From NCBI GenBank assembly GCA_035772405.1, contig JAYKKM010000437.1, forward strand, positions 8,588,501 through 8,652,500: a stretch of DNA of 64,000 nt, given 5' to 3'. Of the stretch, positions 29,391-37,700 are shown piece after piece. The notes beneath the pieces are model-generated. The model ran no database searches, was not told the DNA's origin, and worked only from the letters and a program-made list of their open reading frames with translations. Within the stretch, counting starts at the first letter, position 1. Every line of letters starts with the position of its first letter. A program made the translations under genes and the position numbers. The DNA comes from Chrysogorgia sp. JL179-B06. Lineage: Eukaryota > Cnidaria > Anthozoa > Scleralcyonacea > Chrysogorgiidae.

Positions 29391-30341
29391 ATGAGCCTAA
29401 ACTATGGGTATGAGTCTGACGACCCTCACGATAAAATACTAAAGAGAACGAAAAGGCATCTGGACGAAGATCCTAAATTAAGCGCGACCGGTGGAAGGAT
29501 GTCTGGGCCCATAGACATGCAAGGCTCAGCGATAAAAAACGTAGCAGACCCAGTCGATGACTCAGATGCTGTCAATAAAAGAACTCTAGAGCAACTACTA
29601 TCAGGTTTCCTCAAGAGTCAGTCCTACAACATTGTGCTCGACTTCAACGTTAGCACACACGCCTTGAAAAACGTGGAATTTTACACCAATGGTTCAAACA
29701 AAGTGAAAGCCATTGGCGAAACAAGTAAATTAGTGCAAAACAACCCAACCTATGGCCCTATTATCGGCATCAGCAGTGTAAGCCAAAGTTTTCTGTCCCC
29801 TGTGTTAACACCACTCCCACTTGAGTCAGGTCTTCATTTTAACTGCCCCAGTATGCAGTGGTGTGATCTTTCCATTTTTGTTGTGGTGAGGTTACCTACT
29901 CGCACCGCTGGATCAAATTGGGAGACAATTATATCGAACGACGGCGGTCAGTGGGATAAGTTCATAGGGTACAAGACTGGTATGACTAATGGACTCGCGT
30001 ATGGTGGTAGCATCCCAGCAATGGAGAGCATATGCACTATTCCAAGTGGTGTTGACATAAGTAAAATGCATATGATATCAATACACTGGCAAATGGACAA
30101 TTCACACGTCAGGGTCAACAACGTCAAGTCAGCCGACTCAGACTTCGTAGCGAATATGGGAAAGATAGGCACACCCTATGGAACGATTTTTGGAATACAC
30201 CGACCAAGAATACCACTCGCACCTTATGCATACCCATCGTTGATAGAATTCTACGGCGTGAAAATTGTGAGTGGCTACATGACGAACCGAGACATCATAA
30301 TCATGGGTGGAAAAATGATGAAGGAATATGGTGTAAAGTAA
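29391..30341 (+). CDS. Phage-tail-fibre-like protein with lectin-like C-terminal domain
   Basis: The 316-aa protein begins MSLNYGYESD. At residues about 31-66 it has GGRMSGPIDMQGSAIKNVADP then DDSDAVNKRTL. This is the 'G-x-M-x-G-x-I-x-M-x-G-x-x-I-x-N-x-x-D-P...D-A-V-N-K' repeat of phage tail fibres and other trimeric fibres. The C-terminal 200 residues are beta-rich (ISNDGGQWDKFIGY, MHMISIHWQMDNSHVRVN, YPSLIEFYGVKI) and look like a concanavalin/laminin-G-type sandwich that could bind a surface ligand. The gene follows the 494-aa gene by 2 bp and abuts the next ATG. Its N-terminal tail is shared with the 263-aa capsid-like protein, suggesting a common docking peptide. A fibre or attachment role is inferred. 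Confidence 0.7.
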   Translation: MSLNYGYESDDPHDKILKRTKRHLDEDPKLSATGGRMSGPIDMQGSAIKNVADPVDDSDAVNKRTLEQLLSGFLKSQSYNIVLDFNVSTHALKNVEFYTNGSNKVKAIGETSKLVQNNPTYGPIIGISSVSQSFLSPVLTPLPLESGLHFNCPSMQWCDLSIFVVVRLPTRTAGSNWETIISNDGGQWDKFIGYKTGMTNGLAYGGSIPAMESICTIPSGVDISKMHMISIHWQMDNSHVRVNNVKSADSDFVANMGKIGTPYGTIFGIHRPRIPLAPYAYPSLIEFYGVKIVSGYMTNRDIIIMGGKMMKEYGVK

Positions 30342-30548
30342 ATGGGAGCATGTATTTCGAGACCTCATGAAATATATAAAATAAATAAGACGACTGATCA
30401 CATGTTCAAAGCTGGTGGGTCATTTGGTCGCGGTGATATAACTCTCGAGCTCCACGCTGAGATTGGTATGAGGTCTAAAAAGACTTACGGCAAACCTATT
30501 ATGTTACCAGAGTCAGACACTGTGGGAGTGGTAGGAGACGTGACCTAA
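30342..30548 (+). CDS. Small candidate myristoylated protein (68 aa)
   Basis: The ATG directly follows the stop of the fibre gene (TAA-ATG). The N-terminus MGACIS fits the N-myristoylation rule (Gly2, Ser6) with a nearby Cys4 that could be palmitoylated. The rest is short, with a mixed charge pattern and no transmembrane segment. The family is unknown. Small lipid-modified proteins are common among enveloped or membrane-containing large DNA viruses, so a membrane-tethered role is possible. The tight junction and open frame support a real gene, but short length keeps confidence moderate. Confidence 0.6.
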   Translation: MGACISRPHEIYKINKTTDHMFKAGGSFGRGDITLELHAEIGMRSKKTYGKPIMLPESDTVGVVGDVT

Positions 30549-30554
30549 GTTAAA

Positions 30555-30695
30555 ATGGGTTGGCTTAGAAAACTGGTTCGTAACATTAGAAACTTTTTCA
30601 GACGACGTAGAAAACCGAAGACTAATGAAACACACCTGATGCGTTGGTACACAACAAACCAGATTTACAAAAAACCTAACGCCCACATCGAGTAG
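30555..30695 (+). CDS. Very small cationic amphipathic protein (46 aa)
   Basis: ATG 30,555 to TAG 30,695. The first 21 residues (MGWLRKLVRNIRNFFRRRRK) form a strongly basic helix with Trp/Leu/Val/Ile/Phe on one side. The remainder includes MRWYTTNQIYKKPNAH. The N-terminal Gly2 is also present. It follows the 68-aa gene by 6 bp and precedes the BRO-N gene. A membrane-active or DNA-condensing peptide (comparable in idea to small core or lytic peptides of adenoviruses) is possible. Family is unknown and expression is unproven. Confidence 0.5.
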   Translation: MGWLRKLVRNIRNFFRRRRKPKTNETHLMRWYTTNQIYKKPNAHIE

Positions 30696-30719
30696 TTTTT
30701 TGTGGGAGACTATATAGTG

Positions 30720-31487
30720 ATGACTTCCGCGACACTTCGATTATTCGATTTCGACGGTCATCAAATCACGACGGTTAATCACAACGGTGACATATGGTTC
30801 AAAGCAAAAGAAGTCGCGAGCGCTCTAGGTTATGCTCGACCAAAAGATGCAGTTAACGACCACGTCGAACCTGACTGTAAAATGAAGATGGAGCAGGCCT
30901 CATTTATCAACGAACTTGGGGTCTACTCGTTAGCGTTCTCAAGTAAAATGGAGCGTGCGAAACACTTTAGAAGGTGGGTGTACTCAGAAGTCTTACCAAG
31001 CGTTAGAAAGGGTTTAGCTGACGTCGGTCTCAAACACAACCAGTTTAGAATGGTCACTGAGTTCGACCTTCACACGAAAGTTGTTGGTTTTCTTAGGAAA
31101 TATTATCCAGAGGCTATTTTGATAGCCGCTTGTGGTGAGAATCAAGACACTTCGAGTAAAAGAATAAATTCGTGGAAAAAAGGTTACCAACGTGGAACGC
31201 CTGACTTGATTATTGCCAATGCAAACCGACAGCATAGCGGACTCGTGATTGAGTTCAAGAACCCAGGTGGTACAGGTAAGACATCTGAAGAGCAAGACTC
31301 TCTGCTGCTCAGATACAAATCCGCTGGTTATCTAACATTGTTGTGCGACTCGTACGACGACGCTATTACCACAGTAATAAAATATTTCTTTGACGTCGGG
31401 TTTCAGTGCTCTCAGTGTTTTCGTAAATTTAAAAACAAATCAGCGTTGAGTAACCACGAGAGACGCTACTGTAAAGAGACTTTTTAG
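30720..31487 (+). CDS. BRO-N / VRR-NUC / zinc-finger fusion protein
   Basis: I chose ATG 30,720 (MTSATLRLF) because the upstream in-frame codon is GTG. The 255-aa protein has three parts. Residues about 5-99 match a BRO-N domain (IWFKAKEVASALGYARPKDAV, then RRWVYSEVLPSVRKG), a DNA-binding module of baculovirus, NCLDV and phage proteins. Residues about 113-222 match a VRR-NUC (PD-(D/E)XK) nuclease: an early Glu at 114, GTPDLIIA (D162), GLVIEFK (E178, K180) and EEQ (Q192). Residues 230-251 form a C-x2-C-x12-H-x4-C finger. All three modules are intact in one frame. A role in DNA repair, recombination or terminal processing of the element is likely. The closest single-domain relatives are viral. 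Confidence 0.8.
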   Translation: MTSATLRLFDFDGHQITTVNHNGDIWFKAKEVASALGYARPKDAVNDHVEPDCKMKMEQASFINELGVYSLAFSSKMERAKHFRRWVYSEVLPSVRKGLADVGLKHNQFRMVTEFDLHTKVVGFLRKYYPEAILIAACGENQDTSSKRINSWKKGYQRGTPDLIIANANRQHSGLVIEFKNPGGTGKTSEEQDSLLLRYKSAGYLTLLCDSYDDAITTVIKYFFDVGFQCSQCFRKFKNKSALSNHERRYCKETF

Positions 31488-31723
31488 ACAGCGAGTAATA
31501 AGTCGAATTAGCACTCGTTCTCGTTGTTGAGACGACGTTTGAAGCGACAACTGCTCTAGCATTTTCTAAAGACGTTTTTAACTCGGTGTAAAATATCTGC
31601 GAAACTTTCTCTCTTTATTTCACAAACCTTCTGACCACTGTGTGAAAAAATGTTTCTACGGTACATTGGACGCTTCATGTGACCAATGTATAAATTTAAA
31701 AAGTGGGGTGTCCGAGAACACCC
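31488..31723. terminator. Convergent intergenic region with terminal hairpin
   Basis: 236 bp between the converging BRO-N and thymidine kinase genes. A 6-bp perfect stem, GGGTGT/ACACCC with loop CCGAGA, occupies 31,706-31,723 and directly touches the kinase stop codon. It could end transcripts from either side. No reading frame of note. Confidence 0.45.
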
Positions 31724-32293
31724 TTAATTTTGTGTGGAAGGATGATGACGTCTGCACACTGCGCGATATTGCTCAGCACCACCAACGAATGATGGTCCTG
31801 GGTTGTATCTCCAATTGAATGGCGCTTCAACAGTTGTTCCGCGAGTGTTGCGACAAACAGCACAGTACGCTTTTAGAAATGTGATGTCGTCTGCCATTGG
31901 AAAGAGTGTGTCGAGCTCACCAAGTCTTTTTAAATGCTCTGTTGTTATGAGACCACAAATAATGACATGAATGCCAGCTTTGATGTATTCGCGAATAACT
32001 GACAGATCAGAGTACCAATGGCCTTCATCAATACCGATGACGTCGTAGCCAGCTAGCTCGAAAGAACTCGGAAGGTTGGTGATTAACTTTGCAGGTAAAC
32101 TGTCTGATCCAACAACAACGGTCTGACGATGTGTGGAGAACGCGTGGTCAGTTCGTCTGGTGTCACCTGCGTTGTTCATGTAAAGGACTCTAAGCCCTGA
32201 TTTACTTAACGCGACTAACCTGCGGAGGGTCTCTGTCGTTTTTCCTGCAAACATAGGACCAATCACGATTTCTAGTCTACCGACTTTCTTCAT
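31724..32293 (-). CDS. Thymidine kinase (TK1/poxvirus type)
   Basis: The 189-aa protein carries P-loop GPMFAGKTT (residues 12-20), a DEGHWY block (89-94) with the likely catalytic Glu90, and VIICGL. It also has the zinc-binding region KAYCAVC and VGGAEQYRAVCRRHH, a lasso loop that binds thymidine. It phosphorylates thymidine to dTMP, feeding dTTP synthesis. Length is typical of cellular TK1 and viral kinases. All catalytic motifs are intact. It lies in a leftward pair with the zinc protein at 32,277-33,017, overlapping it by 17 bp. TK is not part of the usual Polinton core, so this is acquired cargo. Confidence 0.93.
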   Translation of the reverse strand: MKKVGRLEIVIGPMFAGKTTETLRRLVALSKSGLRVLYMNNAGDTRRTDHAFSTHRQTVVVGSDSLPAKLITNLPSSFELAGYDVIGIDEGHWYSDLSVIREYIKAGIHVIICGLITTEHLKRLGELDTLFPMADDITFLKAYCAVCRNTRGTTVEAPFNWRYNPGPSFVGGAEQYRAVCRRHHPSTQN

Positions 32294-33017
32294 GATTACT
32301 ATACCTCCAGAGAAACGCTCTATCCTGTTGCGGCAACTGCTGCTCGTTGTTAAATATCCGCGGAAGCTCTAAGTTTTTAAGATGGGACTGCGAGCTCTCG
32401 TGTCTTGAGCGATGCATTGGGTTGTTTGTGGTCACACCGCATGGGTAGCATATGTACGTGTTGTGCAAGTGTGCAAAGCTCTGATGGGTGGATGAGCGTA
32501 TGTGGTCCTCGACGTCGTCCACACTCAGTATATCGTTACACCCCACCATGCAAACTTTAACGTCGCGGTTTGCGGCAAGCTCTAGCCACGCTTTGGATTT
32601 GGTTGGGCATGGTCTCCATAGAAGGATCATTAAGAACACTTCAAGGTAGCAACCGAGTAATGTAGCGGTGGACTCACAAGGGTTACCTAAGTAGACATCA
32701 CCCGCTAACATGAGACGCTTGAATGGTAAGTAACACCACACGGGGATCTCGCTAGCTAAAATATCAACCCACCAGTTGGCTGTGTCTTCTTGAAGATTGA
32801 TCCAAGCCTCGTGAACGCGCTTTGTGACGAAAGTCTGAGCGTTGAATCGTTTTAGCGACTCCTCATTTCTATTGTAGATATCGTGCAACGCGAAGGCTGA
32901 TAAGTACTCTTTTAAGACACTAGGTCCAGAGGTGTCTTGCGGGGTAGACACATTGATAAAGTGACGTCTTCGAAACTCAGCAATCTCCACTTCGCTAATT
33001 TCTCGGGCTTGAGTCAT
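32277..33017 (-). CDS. Unknown zinc-binding protein (246 aa)
   Basis: No known family. The N-terminal 180 residues are helical and rich in Trp (VHEAWINLQEDTANWWVDILASEIPVWCYLPFK). Near residues 160-185 lies CMVGC...H...THQSF, and at 190-206 C-x2-C-x8-H-x3-H (CYPC then HRSRH), together suggesting one or two zinc sites. It overlaps the TK start by 17 bp, so it is probably co-transcribed with TK from the TGTGAG-rich region upstream (33,018-33,146). Function unknown. A DNA- or RNA-binding partner in nucleotide metabolism is speculative. Confidence 0.7.
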   Translation of the reverse strand: MTQAREISEVEIAEFRRRHFINVSTPQDTSGPSVLKEYLSAFALHDIYNRNEESLKRFNAQTFVTKRVHEAWINLQEDTANWWVDILASEIPVWCYLPFKRLMLAGDVYLGNPCESTATLLGCYLEVFLMILLWRPCPTKSKAWLELAANRDVKVCMVGCNDILSVDDVEDHIRSSTHQSFAHLHNTYICYPCGVTTNNPMHRSRHESSQSHLKNLELPRIFNNEQQLPQQDRAFLWRYSNHEESR

Positions 33018-33146
33018 TATGTTATACTCCCAGAAAAAATCCTAATTTTTAGTGCGTTTGATCTGGAACTGTGAGATACCTGTGAGGTCAACTGTGAGAC
33101 ACTTGTGAGATACCTGTGAGTAAGATAACACGTGATAGTGTATTAG
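33018..33146. promoter_or_regulatory. Divergent control region with helically phased TGTGAG repeats
   Basis: Five TGTGAG hexamers start at 33,070, 33,081, 33,093, 33,104 and 33,115, spaced 11, 12, 11 and 11 bp, about one DNA turn. The region sits between the divergent zinc-protein/TK pair and the 33,147 gene block. It is the best candidate for a bidirectional promoter or replication-related element in the Polinton. Confidence 0.55.
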
Positions 33147-33497
33147 ATGGCTGAGGACTCACAGACGGCTGTTGAAGCGAAGATCACAGCTGATGTGAAG
33201 AGTGTTAAGGTGAAGGACCCAAAGCGGGTTGCTGCTGGTAAAAAGTTGGCTGAGATATCGAAAGCTGCGAAAGAAAAGAAAATGCGTGAAATGATAGTCA
33301 ACGAAGAGCGGGGTAGTGAGTGGAGCTATGGTTACATTGTTGGAACACTTGGTGTAGTCATCGCTGCTGCTTCGTTATGGTACACAATTAGCAGTGAGAA
33401 AGAAACACAACTGGAACCTGTGAGTACTGTGGCTAGTGCGTCAGAAAATCGTAGAACTTGTCGTCCAGCTGGAGGGCTCGACACATTTGATTCTTGA
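33147..33497 (+). CDS. Small basic single-pass membrane protein (116 aa)
   Basis: Residues 1-50 are highly basic and lysine-rich with VKVKDPKRVAAGKKLAEISK, a motif that recurs in small proteins of cnidarian Polintons as I remember. Residues about 61-81 form a transmembrane segment (YGYIVGTLGVVIAAASLWYTI). The C-terminal tail is polar. It opens the rightward block ending in PolB, with 15 bp to the next gene. A DNA- or membrane-linked virion role is possible, but no domain has been identified. Confidence 0.7.
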   Translation: MAEDSQTAVEAKITADVKSVKVKDPKRVAAGKKLAEISKAAKEKKMREMIVNEERGSEWSYGYIVGTLGVVIAAASLWYTISSEKETQLEPVSTVASASENRRTCRPAGGLDTFDS

Positions 33498-33512
33498 ACA
33501 AAACATACGACA

Positions 33513-33791
33513 ATGTATATGGCCACGATCGATCGAAAAGAACTTATGAACGAATTGTATGACGCGCTTCTTGTCACGACTGGTGCTGTGGCAGTGAGTA
33601 TGATTTCTAAAAAGGCTTTGGGAGAACCATTGGGAACACCAGAGACAGTGAAAGGCATAGTGAAACTTGCTGCAGCTGTTGGTGCAGGAACGCTGTTAGT
33701 AAAATGGATGCAATCGAAAAAGTGGATACCGACAGATCCATTCAAATCAACGCAAGTTAATGGTGAGCGTTGTGGCTGGAGGGATTTTTAA
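33513..33791 (+). CDS. Small hydrophobic protein (92 aa)
   Basis: Starts MYMATIDRKEL and has two hydrophobic stretches (residues about 18-31 and 47-64) separated by SKKALGEPLGTPETVKG, then KWMQSKKWIPTDPF. It overlaps the next gene by 32 bp in another frame, typical of compact Polinton or viral layouts. No family recognised. A membrane-embedded minor structural protein is possible. Confidence 0.7.
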   Translation: MYMATIDRKELMNELYDALLVTTGAVAVSMISKKALGEPLGTPETVKGIVKLAAAVGAGTLLVKWMQSKKWIPTDPFKSTQVNGERCGWRDF

Positions 33792-34179
33792 TGCAGTGGC
33801 TTTTGCAGGCGCTGGCTTTATGTTTTCGAAATTTAATCACTCAGGTTATGAAGCTGAGATGAAAAGACACAACCATGCGTTGGAACAGCTAGCCAGTGCG
33901 AAAGAAGTGTGGTATGAGAATGAGGTCGCCAAGAAAGATAAGATCCACCGTTTACGACAACGGCTCTCTGACGCTAACGCTGACATCAACGACACAAACC
34001 ATGCGTTGGAAGAACTTAGAAGCGTAATGACCATACGGTACAGCGGACGAGTGTTCGCTGACCTCCCGAAGATTGCGGATTACTACCAACCGAGTGCGGA
34101 AATGAAGGAATACCAATTGTTGTTTGTTGGTGCGCTAGGTTTGAGTGGTGGAATAGCGGCGTGGGTACTCACTCGATAA
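33760..34179 (+). CDS. Coiled-coil protein with two membrane segments (139 aa)
   Basis: A glycine-rich hydrophobic N-terminus (GGIFNAVAFAGAGFMFSKF, about 7-25) leads into a coiled coil (about 27-95). The coiled coil contains two related heptad stretches ending in NHALEQL and NHALEEL. A C-terminal transmembrane segment (LLFVGALGLSGGIAAWVLT, about 120-138) ends the protein. It overlaps the preceding gene by 32 bp and precedes the zinc-ribbon gene by 24 bp. The topology suggests a membrane-spanning structural component. No function is proven. Confidence 0.7.
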   Translation: MVSVVAGGIFNAVAFAGAGFMFSKFNHSGYEAEMKRHNHALEQLASAKEVWYENEVAKKDKIHRLRQRLSDANADINDTNHALEELRSVMTIRYSGRVFADLPKIADYYQPSAEMKEYQLLFVGALGLSGGIAAWVLTR

Positions 34180-34203
34180 AAAAATGTTGGAGTAGTATAA
34201 GTG

Positions 34204-34767
34204 ATGGACAAGCTTATGAGGCAGATGAGTTTTGGTTTGACAATTGACGAGATTGCGAACGAAACGAAAATTGAGTGTGGAGGCACCTCCAGGCTCTACT
34301 ACTGCTCGGATTGCGACGTTGTAAAAAACGTAAGTGACTGCGGTGGGTACGCGTGTCCAAAGTGTGGCGACATCGAATGGGGCTACACTCAGAGTTATAG
34401 CGACATGAGACTCACACGACCAAAAAGCGTTCACAAACGATCTTGGTGGGTGGGGAGGAGACTACGGAACGTTGTGAAGGGTGAGCACCTTGAGTTGATA
34501 AAAGAGGACTTCTTGAAAGTTGTTAGTGTGTTGTACTCATGCAATTTGATAAAGGGTAGAAATGTCAGCAGATACGGGTACTACATTATTAGGTTGTGTC
34601 ATAGAAGACAAGTTGAGACGCTTGAGAAGGTGTCAGACCTTAAAGACGGAAAGGTGAAAGAGAAGTTTGACGATAATTTGTTTGGAGTGGTGTACCCAAA
34701 GTTGGGGTGGTGTGAGAGTGGTGATCGCTATTACAACGAGTGGCTTAGGAAAAAAAAATGTATGTAG
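34204..34767 (+). CDS. Zinc-ribbon protein, possibly transcription-factor-like (187 aa)
   Basis: I chose ATG 34,204 (MDKLMRQMSF) after an in-frame GTG. A C-x2-C ... C-x2-C zinc ribbon occupies residues 34-54 (CSDC, CPKC), with an extra Cys46. The rest contains VHKRSWWVGRRLRNVV and NVSRYGYYIIRLCHRRQ, which faintly resemble the VLTF3-like late transcription factors of large DNA viruses, where KR-x-x-(H/W)F follows the ribbon. The match is by eye only. The gene overlaps the PolB open frame by 10 bp but probably ends before the chosen PolB start. A role in expression of late genes is a hypothesis. Confidence 0.7.
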   Translation: MDKLMRQMSFGLTIDEIANETKIECGGTSRLYYCSDCDVVKNVSDCGGYACPKCGDIEWGYTQSYSDMRLTRPKSVHKRSWWVGRRLRNVVKGEHLELIKEDFLKVVSVLYSCNLIKGRNVSRYGYYIIRLCHRRQVETLEKVSDLKDGKVKEKFDDNLFGVVYPKLGWCESGDRYYNEWLRKKKCM

Positions 34768-34781
34768 TATATATAGAAGCC

Positions 34782-37700
34782 ATGGGTGACGTCACAGAAA
34801 ACTCACTTGTTAGAAATGGTGCAGCCGTTGTAAACCCACTAACAGGTAGAGCAATCAACGTCCACGGGCGAGTCTACAATCAACTTGTTAGAGATGGTGT
34901 TCTTAGTGACACGACAAATGTTAGTATTGTTAATCCGCTGACAAACAGACGAGTTAACGTTGGCAGTCGGACACACAACCGTCTTGTTAGAAATCAGGAA
35001 GCGCAACCCACAGTTGAAGACCATAGCCCACAGCTGTTGGGTCAAGCGCTGAGAGGGTTCACAAGGTCCTATGGAGTTGAGGTAATTGACGACAGAGACA
35101 TAAACCAGGTGAATGGTAGTAGAAGCGCTGTCATTAATCTTTTGAGACGCGAATTGGGTGAGACCAACGGAATGAAAGTGGTAGAGACAGTTAAGGTCAC
35201 TTTTGAGAAAGTTTTAGAACTTGATAAGACCACGTACAAAACTGCCTACTTTAACAGCGAGACGTTCGTCGTCATTAACGAGCATGACATCGAGGGTGTT
35301 GCCAACCGTGGGTCGGAACAGATTTTGACGCGGATAGCTGGGTGGTTATCTGAGGGGTCTGGATGGACTATCGACAAAATAGATGCACACTACGTCAATA
35401 TCGCTATTTATAGACCTCTGCATGGGAGTAGCTACATTGCGTTGCCAAAGGAGCTGCGCAATAGTATGAAGGGCTTGATAAACGTAAATAATGGGGATGA
35501 CAACGAGTGCTTTAGATGGTGCCACCTCGCACATAAGTTTCCTGTTGGAAAACACTCTGATAGAACGTCGAAGTACGCTAGGCATGTCGGTGAGCTGAAC
35601 TATGACGGAATTGACTTCCCAGTCACACTCAAAGACTACAACAAGATCGAAAAGGCAAACGATATTAGCATTAATGTTTTTGGGTATGAAAATTTGCAGC
35701 CATTCCCTGTGTACGTTTCTAAGGAGGTGTACCCTGACCATATGGACCTATTGTTGATAACTACCGATAGCAACAAGCATTATGTGTACATTCGCGATTT
35801 TAACAAATTCATGTACCGTCAGACAAAGTATAAGGCGAGAAAGCACTTTTGCAGGTATTGTTTGCAGTGTTTTACCCGAGAGGACGTGCTTGAACGCCAT
35901 GTGGAAGTATGTTTGGTCATTAATGGGAAGCAAGCTATTAAAATGCCACAAAAAGGTACGAAAGTGAAATACGAGAATTTTAGTAGACAATTAAATGTAC
36001 CATTTGTGGTGTATGCAGACTTCGAGGCTATCACACAGAAGGTGCACACAGCAACACCATCAAGCGAGTGTAGCTACACAAATGCCTACCAGAGGCATGT
36101 TGACTGCGGTTATGGGTACAAATTAGTTTGTTGCTACGACGACGAGTATAGTAAGCCGGTAAAAGTGTATCGCGGTGAAAACGCAGTCAACAAGTTCATT
36201 GGGGAGATGTTAGAAATTGTCAAATATTGTAAAGAGACATCTGAGAGTCACTTTAACAAAGAAATGATACTGACTGATGCCGATAAGAAGAACTTTGACG
36301 AGGCTAAAAGTTGTCATATTTGCAGTGTTGAGTACATTAGCGCTGACGTTAGAGTGAGAGACCACTGTCATGTGTCAGGTAAGTACAGAGGGTCCGCACA
36401 TCGTCAGTGTAACGTGAACTTTAAGTTGACTGATAAAATTCCTGTGATCTTCCATAACTTACGCGGCTACGATAGCCATTTCATTATGCAGGAGATTGGC
36501 AAGTTTGGCCAAGACATAAATGTGATACCAAACAACATGGAGAAGTACATGGCGTTCATGCTTGGAAAAAACTTAATATTTTTGGACAGCTTTCAATTCA
36601 TGAGTAGTGGTCTAGACAACTTGGTGAAGAACCTACCAAGGGACGCTTTCAAACACACGTCAGAAGTGTTTCACGACGAGGGGTTGGCACTCATGACAAG
36701 AAAGGGGGTCTATCCCTACGATTATATGGACTCCTTTGATAAATTCGATGAATGCGAGCTACCCTCCAAAAAGGACTTCTACAGCATTCTGAATGACGAG
36801 CATATTACGGAGGAAATGCATGAGCGCGCTTGCAATGTGTGGGACTACTTCGACGTTGAAAACATGGGTGGGTATCACGACCTGTATTTGAAAAGTGACG
36901 TGCTCTTGCTTGCCGACGTTTTTGAGAACTTTAGAAAGACATGCCATCGTGAGTACAAATTAGACCCGTGTCATTATTTTACATCGCCCGGATTGGCTTG
37001 GGACGCCATGTTAAAGATGACTGGAGTGGAACTCGAATTATTGTCCGACATTGACATGTTCCAGTTCGTAGAATTAGGTATGCGTGGTGGTGTGAGCTAC
37101 ATATGCAACAGACATGGCGTGGCGAATAATAAGTACATGAAGGGGTACGATAAAGCGCAAGAGTCGAAGTTTTTGATGTACCTTGATGCCAACAATTTGT
37201 ACGGATGGGCAATGAGTCGAAGTCTACCTACGGGTGGCTTCAAGTGGTTGACTGAGAAAGAAATAGAAAAGGTTAATCTATGCGACTATCACAACGACAG
37301 TAAAAAGGGCTTACTGCTTGAAGTCGACTTGGAGTATCCAGCCCACTTGCATGACATACACAACGATTACCCGGTGGCTCCTGAGAAGATGGAGATAACT
37401 GTTGACATGTTGTCGGAGTACTGCACAAAAATCAAAAATAAGTTTAACGTGAGTGTTGGTGGTGTGAAAAAGCTGGTGACTAATTTGATGGACAAAAAAA
37501 AGTACGTGTGTCACTATGGAAATCTACAGTTGTACACGGATCTTGGACTAAAAATCAAAAAGGTTCATAGGGTCCTACAGTTTGACCAGTCCAAGTGGTT
37601 GGGCAAGTACATCGACTTTAACACAGTCAAAAGAACCGCAGCTAAGAACGCTTTTGAGAAGGATTTCTTCAAGTTGATGAATAACAGTGTGTTCGGAAAA

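Noticed and set aside
35346..35741. Antisense frames inside PolB (131, 115 and similar)
   Set aside because: Shadows of the polymerase frame; no domains.
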